From contig JAEUQE010000018.1 in NCBI GenBank assembly GCA_016789785.1, forward strand, positions 1-59,900: a DNA stretch of 59,900 nucleotides, written 5' to 3'. Source of the DNA: Bryobacterales bacterium (lineage in GTDB: Bacteria; Acidobacteriota; Terriglobia; Bryobacterales; Bryobacteraceae). This document shows positions 27,389 through 37,148 of the stretch, in pieces. A program made the position numbers and the translations under genes. Position 1 is the first letter of the stretch, and the number at the start of each line of letters is the position of its first letter. The notes below the pieces were generated by a model. The model saw nothing but the letters and a program-made list of their open reading frames with translations. It was not told the origin of the DNA and searched no databases.

Positions 27389-27484
27389 CTGCCCGATTCT
27401 GGTGGCGGGAAGGGGGTACCTCCCGGTTTCTGAGTTACAGTTTGGTGAAAAAACCGGCGCCGCAAAACAGCGAAAGTCAGTAAG

Positions 27485-28822
27485 CTATCCAAAGATGCCG
27501 ATGATCTCGCGGCCTGCTGTCGGGAAACTCGCTAACCCCGCGCCCATCGCCTTGTTCGCAGCCGCGAGGTAGAGATCGGAGATCGTACCTGTGGTGCGAG
27601 TGTGGTGGCCCGTAATGAGCTTGCCCGCATGACCCGCGAGAATCACCGAGAGCCCGTTGTTCTTGTGATCATTGGCTTCGGCGTGTTCGTGGACAAAGAG
27701 AAGCAGCGTGGAATCGAGCATGTTGCCCGCGCCTTCCGGCGTGGCCTTCAGCCGGCCCACCAGCCAGGCGAATTCTTCCACGTGCCAGCGGCAGATGTCG
27801 CGCATCACGCGCTGGCCATCCGGTCCGTCGGCGCCGGGTGCTTTTCCGTCGCGATGCGTGTAGTCATGATGGCGAGCGGCCGTATAGCCAAGCCATGGGA
27901 ATCGCGACAGGCCCTGGCATTTGGTCAGCATGTACGAGGCAACTCGCGTCTGGCCCGAGGCGAACGCATGCACAAGCAACTCGCTTTGCAGCTTCGCGAT
28001 GCGCGGCCAATCCTTCATGTCGCCATCGAACTCGGGCGGATCCACGCGCCGGTACTCGGGAGGCAGGCTGGCGATCGACCGTTCGACATCGCGCACCGAT
28101 GCGAGATGCTCTTCCAGCCGCGCCTTATCTTCACTGCCGAGCGCTTTGCGGAGTACACCCGCATCTTCCTGAACCGCGTCGAGCACGCTCTTCTTGCGGT
28201 TCACCCAGCCGAGGTCGCGCGCGCCGAAGAGACGGTCGAACATCTTGTGCGGCAACATTTCGGGAGGCAGTGCGCGATCGTAACCGGCCCAACTCATGTT
28301 GCGCTGCACGCTCTCGCCGAACGACTCCTGCGAGACGCCGAACTGCAAGGACCGGAAGCGCGAATCGCCGCCGACCTTCGCTGCCACGGCCTGATCGATG
28401 GAAGCTCCGCCGGCCCCGCGTCCCGTGAACTGGGTGCCGGTCATGAGTGCGCTCATCGATCGATGGTGATCGTTGCCGGGGCCGGGCAGCCGTGCGGCCG
28501 GGTTGTCGAGACCCGTGATCACGTGAATGTCATTGCGGAATGGAGCCAGGGGAGAAAGGCAGGGTGTCATCACCCATTCCGAGCCGGTTTCGGTCGGAAT
28601 CCAATAGCGCTCCACAATGCCATTGCCGTTGAACCAAAGAACAAAACGAGTAGGAATTGTTTTGGCGGCATCCTTCGCCGGAGCGGCATAGGCCGTGCCC
28701 TGCGAGTTGAACATCGCAGTCAGCGGGGGAATGCCGACCATGGCGGCCGAGCCCATTGCGCTTGCGCCGCGCAGAAACAGGCGGCGCGAAAGTGAACGGT
28801 CTTTGGTGATCACTGAAGCCAT
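27485..28822 (-). CDS. DUF1552 domain protein, Tat-exported
   Basis: 445 residues. The start at 28822 puts a twin-arginine signal ([19 protein letters not shown]) at the N-terminus and overlaps the upstream gene by 13 bases. The mature part has the family signatures: [47 protein letters not shown] and [13 protein letters not shown] [14 protein letters not shown], then [18 protein letters not shown]1552 proteins are paired with DUF1592-type cytochromes in Planctomycetota, Verrucomicrobiota and Acidobacteriota, and their biochemical function is unknown. The HH-rich core hints at metal binding, by analogy to related sulfatase-like DUF1501 proteins (inference). Confidence 0.85.
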   Translation of the reverse strand: MASVITKDRSLSRRLFLRGASAMGSAAMVGIPPLTAMFNSQGTAYAAPAKDAAKTIPTRFVLWFNGNGIVERYWIPTETGSEWVMTPCLSPLAPFRNDIHVITGLDNPAARLPGPGNDHHRSMSALMTGTQFTGRGAGGASIDQAVAAKVGGDSRFRSLQFGVSQESFGESVQRNMSWAGYDRALPPEMLPHKMFDRLFGARDLGWVNRKKSVLDAVQEDAGVLRKALGSEDKARLEEHLASVRDVERSIASLPPEYRRVDPPEFDGDMKDWPRIAKLQSELLVHAFASGQTRVASYMLTKCQGLSRFPWLGYTAARHHDYTHRDGKAPGADGPDGQRVMRDICRWHVEEFAWLVGRLKATPEGAGNMLDSTLLLFVHEHAEANDHKNNGLSVILAGHAGKLITGHHTRTTGTISDLYLAAANKAMGAGLASFPTAGREIIGIFG

Positions 28823-30756
28823 GCGGTTGTGCCCTCTCCCTTGCTGGAGTACTTCGCTAACGCCACAATCAATTCCTGAAACTGGAACCCAGACCTTCGG
28901 AAGTCTTCGAAGGACTTTTCCACTGTGCCGCGGTCGGCCAGCGTTTCCTGCCGTCCTGCCATGAAGCGGAACAACTGCTTCACTACGCACTGCTGACAGG
29001 TTTGGTCGTTTGCAAGAATCTTACCAAGTTCTTGCGGGGAAGAAAAGGCGGAGTCCTTCAGGCCCGCGACATTGCCGCGTGTATCGAGGTCGAGTTCCAC
29101 GGTCTTCGATTGTTCATTGCGTTCGGCGCGGCCGGGAAAGATGGTGAGCATCAGCTTCTCGCGATATCCGCCGATCGCATCGAACTTCTCAAGACCAAGG
29201 CCGATGGAGTCGATCAGTGAGTGGCAGCTTGCGCAACCCTCATTGCTTAGATGGACGGCGAGGCGCTCGCGCTGCGTCATGGGACGTTCCTTGGTGACAA
29301 GAGGCAGGTTCGCGTTCACGCCTGGCGGAGGTTGCGGCACTTCCTGGCAAAGGAACTGCTCGCGAATGAAGAGCCCTCGCGCGGTAGGCGACGTTTCCGC
29401 TGGTTTGCTGGTCATGGTGAGAAAACTCGCATGGCCGAGAATGCCACCGCGTCCGGTGTCCTGGGGGAGCGGCACTTTGTCGTACTCGTTCTTTGGCGCG
29501 GGCAGTTTGTACAGCCGCGCGAGATCGGAGTTGACGAAGCTGTGATTCGCGGAGAACAAGTCCATGAAGTTGCCCTTGTTCCATACCAGATCGGCAACCA
29601 TACGGCGCGTTTCCTCCACCATCGCCGTAGTGAGTTCGATGCTGAATTGCGGATAGAGCCGGCGGTCGCGCACCGTGCCGGAGAGCCTGTCAAATCGCAG
29701 CCATTCTTCGAGAAAAGCGTCCACGCTCTCCTTTGCCTTGGACGACTGCAGCATGCGGCGGACCTGTGTTTCGATGCCTTCGCTGTGATTCAGATCGCCC
29801 CGGCCGGCAGCCTTCAGCAACGTGTCGTCAGGCATGCTGTTCCAGACGAAGTAGGAGATCTTCGATGCGATCTCATAAGGGCGTAGCGACGGATCCGCGC
29901 CATTCTCGGTGCGCATGAGGAAGTTCGGCGATTGCAGCATCACCTCGATCACCACCTGGGCTCCATCGTAGAACTGCTTCCGTTTGGCCGCCTCTGATGC
30001 GAACAGCTTGCCATAGCGTGTGAGTTCGGTGGCGTTGAGAGGACGGCGGAACGCACGCAGTCCGAAGTCGCGCAGGAAGCGCTCACGGCAGGGACCGTCA
30101 TCGAAGGACTTCGGTTTGCACGGAACGATGCCTTTCGAATCACCACCGAGGAACAGGCGGCTCGCCACCTTCTCAGCGGCGCTGCTGTAAGCCTCCGCAA
30201 GCAACGGCGATGTGTTCTGCGCCTGATACTGATTGCGGAATCCGTTGACGAAGTCTTCAGGCGGGAATTGATCGGCGAGCTTCGAGTTGTCGCCGATGAG
30301 GTCGCGGACGGTGTTGTTGTATTGCGCGTGCGTGAGGCGGCGCAACACGGGTCCCGCGGCTCCGTAGGCGGCGACCTTCGGAATGCGCCGCGGTTCGGGC
30401 ACAGGCGACGCCGCCAGATGATCCACCCATTGGCGGAGCACGGCTTCTTCAGGACTGCCGGGCGCGATGCGCTTTCCTCCCGCATGGGCGACGCGAGCGG
30501 TTGGCTTGGTGAGAAGCACGGAATCCGCGGGGGCATTGCGATTCACCAGCACGTGCAGCGAGTTGCCGAAATCCGCCAGTTCACCGGAGGACGGTTTGTG
30601 TTCCGGAAAACGCAAGCGCGTAGGTGACGCGACGCCGTTGTCTTTGTGGCATCCCGCGCAGCCGGCCTTTTCGAGCACGGGATAGACGGACTTCTCGAAG
30701 TCGACGGCTGCCGTCAACAGCGGACACAACACGAGCGGAAGAAGAAGTCGGAGCAT
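28810..30756 (-). CDS. Planctomycete-type cytochrome c with DUF1587/1595/1592/1588/1585 domains
   Basis: 648 residues with a signal peptide ([18 protein letters not shown]). A haem-binding Cys33-x-x-Cys36-His37 ([11 protein letters not shown]) marks the N-terminal PSCyt1 domain. Then come DUF1587 ([17 protein letters not shown]), DUF1595 ([15 protein letters not shown]), DUF1592 ([28 protein letters not shown]), DUF1588 ([21 protein letters not shown], with a second CxxCH in [14 protein letters not shown]) and DUF1585 ([16 protein letters not shown]). This is the complete usual order. The protein is presumably periplasmic and redox-active; its role is unknown, with links to complex polysaccharide breakdown proposed for such families. 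It directly precedes its usual DUF1552 partner, overlapping by 13 bases. Confidence 0.9.
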   Translation of the reverse strand: MLRLLLPLVLCPLLTAAVDFEKSVYPVLEKAGCAGCHKDNGVASPTRLRFPEHKPSSGELADFGNSLHVLVNRNAPADSVLLTKPTARVAHAGGKRIAPGSPEEAVLRQWVDHLAASPVPEPRRIPKVAAYGAAGPVLRRLTHAQYNNTVRDLIGDNSKLADQFPPEDFVNGFRNQYQAQNTSPLLAEAYSSAAEKVASRLFLGGDSKGIVPCKPKSFDDGPCRERFLRDFGLRAFRRPLNATELTRYGKLFASEAAKRKQFYDGAQVVIEVMLQSPNFLMRTENGADPSLRPYEIASKISYFVWNSMPDDTLLKAAGRGDLNHSEGIETQVRRMLQSSKAKESVDAFLEEWLRFDRLSGTVRDRRLYPQFSIELTTAMVEETRRMVADLVWNKGNFMDLFSANHSFVNSDLARLYKLPAPKNEYDKVPLPQDTGRGGILGHASFLTMTSKPAETSPTARGLFIREQFLCQEVPQPPPGVNANLPLVTKERPMTQRERLAVHLSNEGCASCHSLIDSIGLGLEKFDAIGGYREKLMLTIFPGRAERNEQSKTVELDLDTRGNVAGLKDSAFSSPQELGKILANDQTCQQCVVKQLFRFMAGRQETLADRGTVEKSFEDFRRSGFQFQELIVALAKYSSKGEGTTAWLQ

Positions 30757-30777
30757 GGGCCTTGTTCGTTATTGTAT

Positions 30778-33282
30778 TCAAAGTGGCGCCGCGGATTGGG
30801 CGCCTGCCCGCAACTCGTGAATGACGTGATCGCAGTTGAGCACCTTTTCGAGTAGATCGAGCGGCGTGTAGTAGTAGTGATTCGACGCCTCATAGCCGAT
30901 GAGCGGCTCGGCGCTTGCGACGGAATACTGTTGAATCGCGAGTTGGCGCTCGCGCTCTGCGATGGCAATCATCCGCTGGGTGTTTGCCTGACGCCGCTGT
31001 GGCGAACCTGAAGCCTCGTCGCGCAGGAGATAGAACTCGATCTGATTGGCGACGCTTTCAAAATGCGAGTGGCATGTACGCGCGATCGCCAATTCGAGCC
31101 GCGCTTCCTTGCCCGCGGCGGCCATCGTTTGAAGAATCCGCACTCCCTGTTGCCACTCGCCGGCAAGCTTCGCCATCAACTGATGCACGGTGGCCGGCGG
31201 ATACGCGCCACGCCAGGAGGAGTAGGCATCGTAGGGGAACAGGATCATGCCGGGCTTGAGGCCAGTGGGGCGCAACCGTAAGGGATTCGCCGGCCCATGC
31301 TGCACGGGCAGCACATAGATCGACACACCGTATGGGAAGTTCTGAAATGCATTGCTGAAGATGTTCCATGCCCGGACTGCAGGTTGCGCGTTGCCCGCTC
31401 CGTAGATACGGGTGGCCTCGGTTTGCAGAATCTCTTCCTTGGTGGGACGTGGTTCCAACGCGTAGGCTGATGCGGCGCGGAGATTGGGCGAAGGATATCC
31501 GCCGCAGGTCCACGATGCCATCACACCCTGAATGCCCGCTTTGGCGAGATTCTCGCAGTGCTCCAGAACGAGAGGCAGCACCGGGATGTAGGGGACCGCG
31601 GAGATCTCCCAGGTGTTGTTGAATTGCGTCTTTGCGATGGAGGCCAGCCCGCGCTCCTTCGCAAGTTTCCAACTCAAAGCCGCGCGTGAGCCGGGTCCCA
31701 CAACCGACATTGAATACTCGCCTACGCTCGTGTTCACGCCACCCCGCGAGACAGGCTGCGACCATTCACTAATGCTGATCACTCCGGTGTCGCCGGGCAG
31801 TTTCGGAATCAGCCGGGTAGCCAATGGAGTGCCCCAGCCCCAATCGTAGGAGAGAATTTCGGCGGTCGCGCTATGTTGGCGGATGCCGTCGCTCAGAGTG
31901 CGCACGAACTCGGCGATGGCATCATCTCCGCTGCGCTTCGAACAACGGGGGCAGTCTTTCGCGACGGGATCACGATCACCCCAGGCGCCACCATGTGAGA
32001 AGCAATTCGTATGATTCTCCGACATGGTGATGGTGAACACTCCGCCGAGATCGGGCACTTCGCGAAACACATGAGCGATGCTCTCGCGAAGCCAGTTGCG
32101 CACGCGCTCTGTGGAGGTGCACATCGCGTAGATGTCCTGAAAGCGCGTGCCGCGAATCTCGGGGTACTTGTCAAAGAACACTGCCGGCATGGCACGCGGT
32201 TCGTTGAGGTAGAGGTAGACGCGAATACCGAATTGCGCAGCGCGCCGCACCAGAGCGGCCAGATTGCGGAGACGCGTTTGCCAGCCTTCGCCAAACTCGG
32301 GAAACAATGCTGATGGGGCGAGCGTGTTCAGTACTCCCTGAATCCACACGCCGGTCATTCCGTTGGATGCGGCGCGATCGAGATATCCATCGGGGAGACC
32401 CGCTGCGTCGCCTTCCATCAGCGGGTCGCCATAAAGTGCGAAGTACGAGTACAGGAAGCGCGTGCGCCATGTCTCCCGGGCGGTGACCTCTTTGAACGGT
32501 GCAGCGCTGCGCAGGCGGTAGAGCGCGTGAATTGCCGAGGCTTCATCACCCGCCGTGATTCGATAGCGCCCCTGAGCCGGTTGGATGCGGAAGTTGCCTC
32601 TGCCTTCGGAAGGTTCGATCGCGATATCGACCGATGTGGCGCCGGTGTGGCCTTGTCCGAAGCGCTCCGCTGCGGCATTGAGCGCCGGCGGAGCATTCGG
32701 CGCATGGATGCGCCAGCCGGGGCCAGGCTCCACTTTCGACAGTTCCTCCACGAAGGCGAAGCGCGGCCTGCTTGCGATTGCCCGTGGGATGTCGCGCTTG
32801 AGCACCGCGCGAATCTCTTCGGCACGACGGCGATCTGCTTCCGTCGGCGGGTGATAGCGAAGGGGCGCGCACGCCGGCTTCACGCGGCCCAGTTTCACGT
32901 CAAGAAAGTCGTCCTCTTTCAGCGTGAAAGCGAACTGATCGGTGCTCCATCCGAGTAACGCAATGATCTGCGGCTCAGGCAACAGATGCCAGTTCTGCCG
33001 GATAACCGTAATGTAGATGCGCCGCAGATAGTCGTCACTGAATTGCCGCTTCGGAGGAAGGCCGAGATGTCTGGCGAGTTCGGCAAGCTGCGCGGGCCGG
33101 GCGCCGACCACTGCCGCCATGCGATCGAGGTTCGCGAGATCCCAATTGCGCCACACATATTGATAGAGACGGTTCGGGAAGTGGGGCTCAGCGATCGCGG
33201 TAACCTCCGGAAACGAGCCCTCAGCCCCGGCTTCGGCGAAGAAAGCCGCGGGCGGAAGCGTGAGAAACAGTCGCCGGTTCAT
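30778..33282 (-). CDS. Tat-exported glycoside-hydrolase-like protein (GH20-like architecture)
   Basis: 834 residues beginning MNRRLFLTLPPAAFF, a twin-arginine signal. Residues about 205-260 resemble the alpha/beta domain that precedes the barrel in GH20/GH67/GH84-type enzymes (YRITAGDEASAIHALYRL). Residues about 270-560 read as a TIM barrel (NGMTGVWIQGVLNTL, FGIRVYLYLNEPRAMPAVF, LGGVFTITMSENHTNC), with possible acidic catalytic residues in TMSEN and in SYDWGWG. A cysteine pair (CPRCSKR) could bind a metal. No specific family or substrate can be named. It lies 10 bases after the RidA-like gene and 21 bases before the DUF1592 gene, so the three are probably one transcript. Confidence 0.6.
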   Translation of the reverse strand: MNRRLFLTLPPAAFFAEAGAEGSFPEVTAIAEPHFPNRLYQYVWRNWDLANLDRMAAVVGARPAQLAELARHLGLPPKRQFSDDYLRRIYITVIRQNWHLLPEPQIIALLGWSTDQFAFTLKEDDFLDVKLGRVKPACAPLRYHPPTEADRRRAEEIRAVLKRDIPRAIASRPRFAFVEELSKVEPGPGWRIHAPNAPPALNAAAERFGQGHTGATSVDIAIEPSEGRGNFRIQPAQGRYRITAGDEASAIHALYRLRSAAPFKEVTARETWRTRFLYSYFALYGDPLMEGDAAGLPDGYLDRAASNGMTGVWIQGVLNTLAPSALFPEFGEGWQTRLRNLAALVRRAAQFGIRVYLYLNEPRAMPAVFFDKYPEIRGTRFQDIYAMCTSTERVRNWLRESIAHVFREVPDLGGVFTITMSENHTNCFSHGGAWGDRDPVAKDCPRCSKRSGDDAIAEFVRTLSDGIRQHSATAEILSYDWGWGTPLATRLIPKLPGDTGVISISEWSQPVSRGGVNTSVGEYSMSVVGPGSRAALSWKLAKERGLASIAKTQFNNTWEISAVPYIPVLPLVLEHCENLAKAGIQGVMASWTCGGYPSPNLRAASAYALEPRPTKEEILQTEATRIYGAGNAQPAVRAWNIFSNAFQNFPYGVSIYVLPVQHGPANPLRLRPTGLKPGMILFPYDAYSSWRGAYPPATVHQLMAKLAGEWQQGVRILQTMAAAGKEARLELAIARTCHSHFESVANQIEFYLLRDEASGSPQRRQANTQRMIAIAERERQLAIQQYSVASAEPLIGYEASNHYYYTPLDLLEKVLNCDHVIHELRAGAQSAAPL

Positions 33283-33292
33283 CTTCGGTGCT

Positions 33293-34312
33293 CTATCGCG
33301 GAGCGGTCACTTCCACTGCCGAACATGCCGACTTGTCTGCGGTGCCGCTGAATACGAAGAGCGTGCTCGCGGGCGGGTGGCTGCGCTTGTAGAAATTGAA
33401 GCGGATGTCGCGGGTAAGCTTCACCGCGTCGTCGGAGTTCGGATAGAGATACGAGAAGGCCGTGCGGTCCACCGATGTGCCAAGGCGCTTCAGGGTTGCG
33501 TCCAGGCGCTCGAACATCGCGGTTACCGCACCGGGTGAGCAGCCTTCCGACTCATGGAGCCCGCTCCAGACGATCTTCGGCGAAGTGAGGCTGACGACAT
33601 GCGTGAAGTTGGGCGACGTCGCAAGGCCATCCGGGTTCACGTAGCCCACGGCTTTCGCGGCGCGCGCCGTGGCTTCGCACTCCACGAATCCACGGGTGGG
33701 TGGGACGGGCGCCTGAAGATAACTGTTGACCGAGTTCGGGTATTTCGACTCCGTAAGTGTCTGGACCTCGGATAGGTCCGTCAGCGTGCTCAGGTAACAG
33801 GTGACCTGCAAAACATCGGCTCCAGTTACTCCGCCCGCGCTAAGTGCAAGATCGAGATTCTTGTAAGTCTGCTCCACCAGCGGCTTCACGCGGCTGGTCT
33901 GTTCGTTGCGGCTGGAGCCCTGTCCGGAGATGTGGAGAAGCCCGTTGGAGTTGTTGCCGCCGCCCGTGACGGCCTCCAACACAATTCGTGCGCCCTCGCC
34001 GGGCAGCGCCGGAACCCGCACGATGGCAAGCGCCGGCGCATTCAGAATCCTGCGGAGCGGCGTCACATCCTCATGCGGCAGAACGAACGCGCGGTAGCGG
34101 TAGACCTTGCCTTTGATCGACCGCTTTGCCTCGCGCGCCTGCTCTTCCAGTGTTCCCGCGGTGACCAGTCCCGCCACCTGATACTTCACGTCCCTGGTGT
34201 CCATCACCACGCCTTGCGCGAAGGCGCGCTCCACAAGGCCGGGTGCGGCCGCACTCCATGCGACAAGGAGTGCAAGTACGATCTGGCGAGCGTGGTGGAC
34301 GAAGCGATCCAT
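33293..34312 (-). CDS. Exported tandem RidA/YjgF-family protein
   Basis: The start at 34312 is fixed by AGGAG six bases upstream and by the signal-like segment RQIVLALLVAWSAAAPGLV. The 339-residue product contains two RidA-type (YER057c/YjgF) modules after an N-terminal region: one around GLLHISGQGSSRNEQTSRV to PVPPTRGFVECEA, the second around IVWSGLHESEGCSPG to HPPASTLFVFSG. RidA proteins deaminate reactive enamines/imines using a conserved Arg. It is present in the first module (PPTRG) but replaced by Ser in the second (PPAST). RidA is normally cytoplasmic and about 130 residues, so an exported tandem version is atypical. Next gene starts 10 bases after the stop. Confidence 0.75.
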   Translation of the reverse strand: MDRFVHHARQIVLALLVAWSAAAPGLVERAFAQGVVMDTRDVKYQVAGLVTAGTLEEQAREAKRSIKGKVYRYRAFVLPHEDVTPLRRILNAPALAIVRVPALPGEGARIVLEAVTGGGNNSNGLLHISGQGSSRNEQTSRVKPLVEQTYKNLDLALSAGGVTGADVLQVTCYLSTLTDLSEVQTLTESKYPNSVNSYLQAPVPPTRGFVECEATARAAKAVGYVNPDGLATSPNFTHVVSLTSPKIVWSGLHESEGCSPGAVTAMFERLDATLKRLGTSVDRTAFSYLYPNSDDAVKLTRDIRFNFYKRSHPPASTLFVFSGTADKSACSAVEVTAPR

Positions 34313-34384
34313 GCCGTTCTCCTTCTGCGGAAATCGTTTCCTGAGCTTAGCAGAGGACGGCACGGATGCGCGGTCCACGGCGGA

Positions 34385-36868
34385 TCAGACGAGCCAGGCG
34401 ATGTGCGACGCCTCGAGCGGCACCACGGCATCCCGATGGTGCGGGATCACCCGCGGTGTGTAGTGATCCGCGGGCCGGGAATTCGGAACTTCGGCCACGA
34501 AACAATAGCCGCCAGTGACTCCGGGGAGTTCCTGGCAGGGCTGCATCGTCTGCCGGAAAGGCGGCTGGCCGGGCGAGTCAGGGTCGGCGTAGATCTCCAC
34601 CCTGACCGAGTCTGCCGGAAGCTCATCCAGGTGAATGTGGAGGCGGAACTGATGGCCAGTGGGCGTGGACAGAACTTCGTGCTTGGCGACGTGGATCTGA
34701 TTCCACCCATCGTCGAGCGCCTGCCGCCACCGGAGTAAGTCGAGCCCGAGGGCTCCTCCGTTGTCCGCCCGTTTACGATAGGCCGCGGCAGCCTTGAGAT
34801 AGTAATTCTCCGTGTATTCGCGAACACTGCGGTTGGAGGAGAATTGCGGTGTCAGGCGAGCCATGCTTTCCCGGATTTTCGCGACCCATCCGGCTGGAAT
34901 TCCATTCCAATCGCGGTCATAAAACAGAGGAGCGATTTCGTTCTCCAGTAGGTGATACAGATGATTCGCCTCCGCGCCATCCCAACCGGGATCGTCGAAG
35001 TGTTCGTTGCCGTCGCCGAGACACCAGCCGACCTCCGGCGCGTAAGCCTCGGCCCACCAGCCGTCGAGTTCGGACAGATTCAGGCCCCCATTCACGAGGA
35101 TCTTCATGCCGCTTGTACCGCAAGCTTCCCACGGGCGGCGGGGCGTGTTGATCCACACGTCGACACCTTTCACCAGTTCCTGCGCCAGATCAAGGTCATA
35201 GTCGCCGAGGAAGACAGCCCTGCCATGGACCTCCGGCCGTTGCATGAAGTGGATCCACTCGCGCAGCAGCGCCTGTCCAGGGCCATCGTTGGGATGAGCC
35301 TTGCCGGCGACCACTAACTGCACCGGGTGGGTGGGATTGGTAAGAATGCGGATCAGGCGCTCGGGATCGCGCAGCAGGAGGTTCGGGCGCTTGTAAGTGG
35401 CGAAACGGCGCGCGAATCCCAGTGTGAGCACGTTTGGATCCAGAATGTGGTGCGTGGCGCCGGGGGGCTCGCCCTCCCGCGAACAGCGGTGCCGGACATC
35501 GTGCACAAGGCCGGCGCGGACGCGGCCCCGCATGCCCCAGATCTGCTCATCCGTGGCGGTTCGAAAGCAGTTCGTGAGGTTCTGGAGCGTTCCGCGCCAG
35601 CGTCCGCGCCCGCAGACGGTGGTCCATAACTCGTCGGCCTCCTGTGAATCCCACGTGGGAACGTGGACCCCGTTTGTGACGTGGTGGATGGGGACTTCCT
35701 CTTTGGGCCAGCGGGGAAACAGCGATTGAAACAGCGTCCGGCTCACCTGCCCATGCAATTGACTTACTCCGTTGACATAACCGCTGCCCCGGATCGCGAG
35801 GTTGGCCATGTTGAATTCGTCGCCCCCATTTTGACCCAATGCCAGCATGGCGTCGATCGGGATTCCGAGTTTTTCGGGAGCGTATCTCCAGAAATAGTGG
35901 CGGATCATGTCCGGAGGGAAGCGGTCGAAGCCCGCCGGGACAGGTGTATGTGTCGTGAATAAGTTGCCGGCGCGCGTAATCATCAGTGCGGCATCGAAGG
36001 GAAGGCCGGATGCCGCGGAGTATCTTGCCGCGCGTTCCAGAACCGCGAAGGCGGCGTGGCCCTCGTTCAAATGGCAGACCTCGGGTGCAAGTCCCACCGC
36101 TTCCAGCAGACGCCACCCGCCGATCCCGAGTGCGATCTCCTGCTGCAGGCGTAATTCGACACCAGTGCCGTACAACTCACTGGTGATTCCTCGCGCGGCA
36201 GGTGAGTTGGCGGGATCGTTGCTGTCGAGAAGATACAACCGGACGCGGCCCACACGAGCGTGCCAGGCCCGCAGCGTCAATGGGCCGGCAGGGAGCCTGA
36301 CGGTGACCCGAACCCACTCTCCCGCCTCATTGCGAACCGGTGTGATGGGAAGCTGGGTTGGATCGTTGTAAGGATAAAGCGCCCGTTGACTGCCGTCAGA
36401 GTCAATAATCTGGCGGAAGTAACCACGCTGATACAGCAGACCGATGGCAGTGACCGGTACGCCAAGGTCACTGGCCGACTTGAGTTGGTCGCCAGCAACG
36501 TTGCCAAGGCCGCCGGAGTAAATGGGAAGCGCCTCACTGAGGGCGTATTCCATGGAGAAGTACGCGGCGGAAGTAAGTGGCGAATTCGGATAAGTGGTTC
36601 CGAACCAGGTTGGTGATTCGTAAATGTTCCTGCGGTTGCGAATCGTGAGTTGCAGCCGCTCCTCGAAGGCCGGGTCGGAACAGATCGCTTCGAGCTTCCG
36701 GTGCGATGCGGTTTGCAGCACGAACCATGGGTTGTGAGTAAGAGCCCAAAGCCCGGGGTCGATACGGCCCCAGATCTCATCGGACGAGTGGTTCCAGGCC
36801 CATTGAAGGTCGAGTGCAAGATCCAGAAGCGATTCCGCGGGACCGGACTGAGAGGTAGGGAGGGGCAT
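34385..36868 (-). CDS. glgP: Alpha-glucan phosphorylase (glycogen phosphorylase family)
   Basis: 827 residues, cytoplasmic. The N-terminal DUF3417-type segment (LDLALDLQWAWNHSSDEIW) and YFSMEYALSEALPIYSGGLG mark the short bacterial alpha-glucan phosphorylase branch. CHLNEGHAAFAVLERA, RFATYKRPNLLLRDPERL and VAGKAHPNDGPG are substrate- and phosphate-binding elements, and EACGTSGMKILVNGGLNLS holds the lysine that binds pyridoxal phosphate. The enzyme releases glucose 1-phosphate from glycogen or maltodextrin with phosphate. AGGAG lies 9 bases ahead of the ATG. It is first in a head-to-tail series running to the DUF1552 gene; a TATAAT sits about 227 bases upstream. Confidence 0.93.
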   Translation of the reverse strand: MPLPTSQSGPAESLLDLALDLQWAWNHSSDEIWGRIDPGLWALTHNPWFVLQTASHRKLEAICSDPAFEERLQLTIRNRRNIYESPTWFGTTYPNSPLTSAAYFSMEYALSEALPIYSGGLGNVAGDQLKSASDLGVPVTAIGLLYQRGYFRQIIDSDGSQRALYPYNDPTQLPITPVRNEAGEWVRVTVRLPAGPLTLRAWHARVGRVRLYLLDSNDPANSPAARGITSELYGTGVELRLQQEIALGIGGWRLLEAVGLAPEVCHLNEGHAAFAVLERAARYSAASGLPFDAALMITRAGNLFTTHTPVPAGFDRFPPDMIRHYFWRYAPEKLGIPIDAMLALGQNGGDEFNMANLAIRGSGYVNGVSQLHGQVSRTLFQSLFPRWPKEEVPIHHVTNGVHVPTWDSQEADELWTTVCGRGRWRGTLQNLTNCFRTATDEQIWGMRGRVRAGLVHDVRHRCSREGEPPGATHHILDPNVLTLGFARRFATYKRPNLLLRDPERLIRILTNPTHPVQLVVAGKAHPNDGPGQALLREWIHFMQRPEVHGRAVFLGDYDLDLAQELVKGVDVWINTPRRPWEACGTSGMKILVNGGLNLSELDGWWAEAYAPEVGWCLGDGNEHFDDPGWDGAEANHLYHLLENEIAPLFYDRDWNGIPAGWVAKIRESMARLTPQFSSNRSVREYTENYYLKAAAAYRKRADNGGALGLDLLRWRQALDDGWNQIHVAKHEVLSTPTGHQFRLHIHLDELPADSVRVEIYADPDSPGQPPFRQTMQPCQELPGVTGGYCFVAEVPNSRPADHYTPRVIPHHRDAVVPLEASHIAWLV

Positions 36869-37094
36869 GATGATGATCTCCTTTCTGAGGCGTTCCCCGC
36901 ACGGCGCCTGCCTCCGGCTGAACAGCCGTGCGTCACTGACCAGAGAAGCAATGGATTTTTCTCTGGCGAGCGTTCACCGCCTGGGATCGCGCAACGGGGC
37001 GCAGCAGCGTGACGCCATCGGATGGCTGTACGGCGACAGGTGCCTCTGGCGAACGGGTTGGCTGCCAAGGCGGCTCATCATATCCGCTGGCTCG

Positions 37095-37100
37095 ATTATA
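37095..37100 (-). promoter_or_regulatory. Putative -10 (TATAAT) for the glucan phosphorylase gene
   Basis: A perfect TATAAT on the minus strand in the 280-base divergent region. The -35 position at 17 bases (37118-37123) reads CCGCAA, a poor match. If real, the leader is about 220 bases long. Confidence 0.35.
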
Positions 37101-37133
37101 GGACTTTGCGGCGCGTGTTGCGGGCCTTGCTGG

Positions 37134-37139
37134 TACAAT
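37134..37139 (+). promoter_or_regulatory. Putative -10 (TACAAT) for the cupin gene
   Basis: TACAAT ends 9 bases before the ATG at 37149. Transcription starting 6-7 bases after it would give a leaderless or near-leaderless mRNA, which fits the absence of a clear ribosome-binding site. No -35 at normal spacing was found. Confidence 0.35.
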
Positions 37140-37148
37140 TCAGAAGCT

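Noticed and set aside
28823..28990. 56-codon N-terminal extension of the DUF1552 gene
   Set aside because: Overlaps the DUF1585 end of the upstream gene and would place the Tat signal internally.
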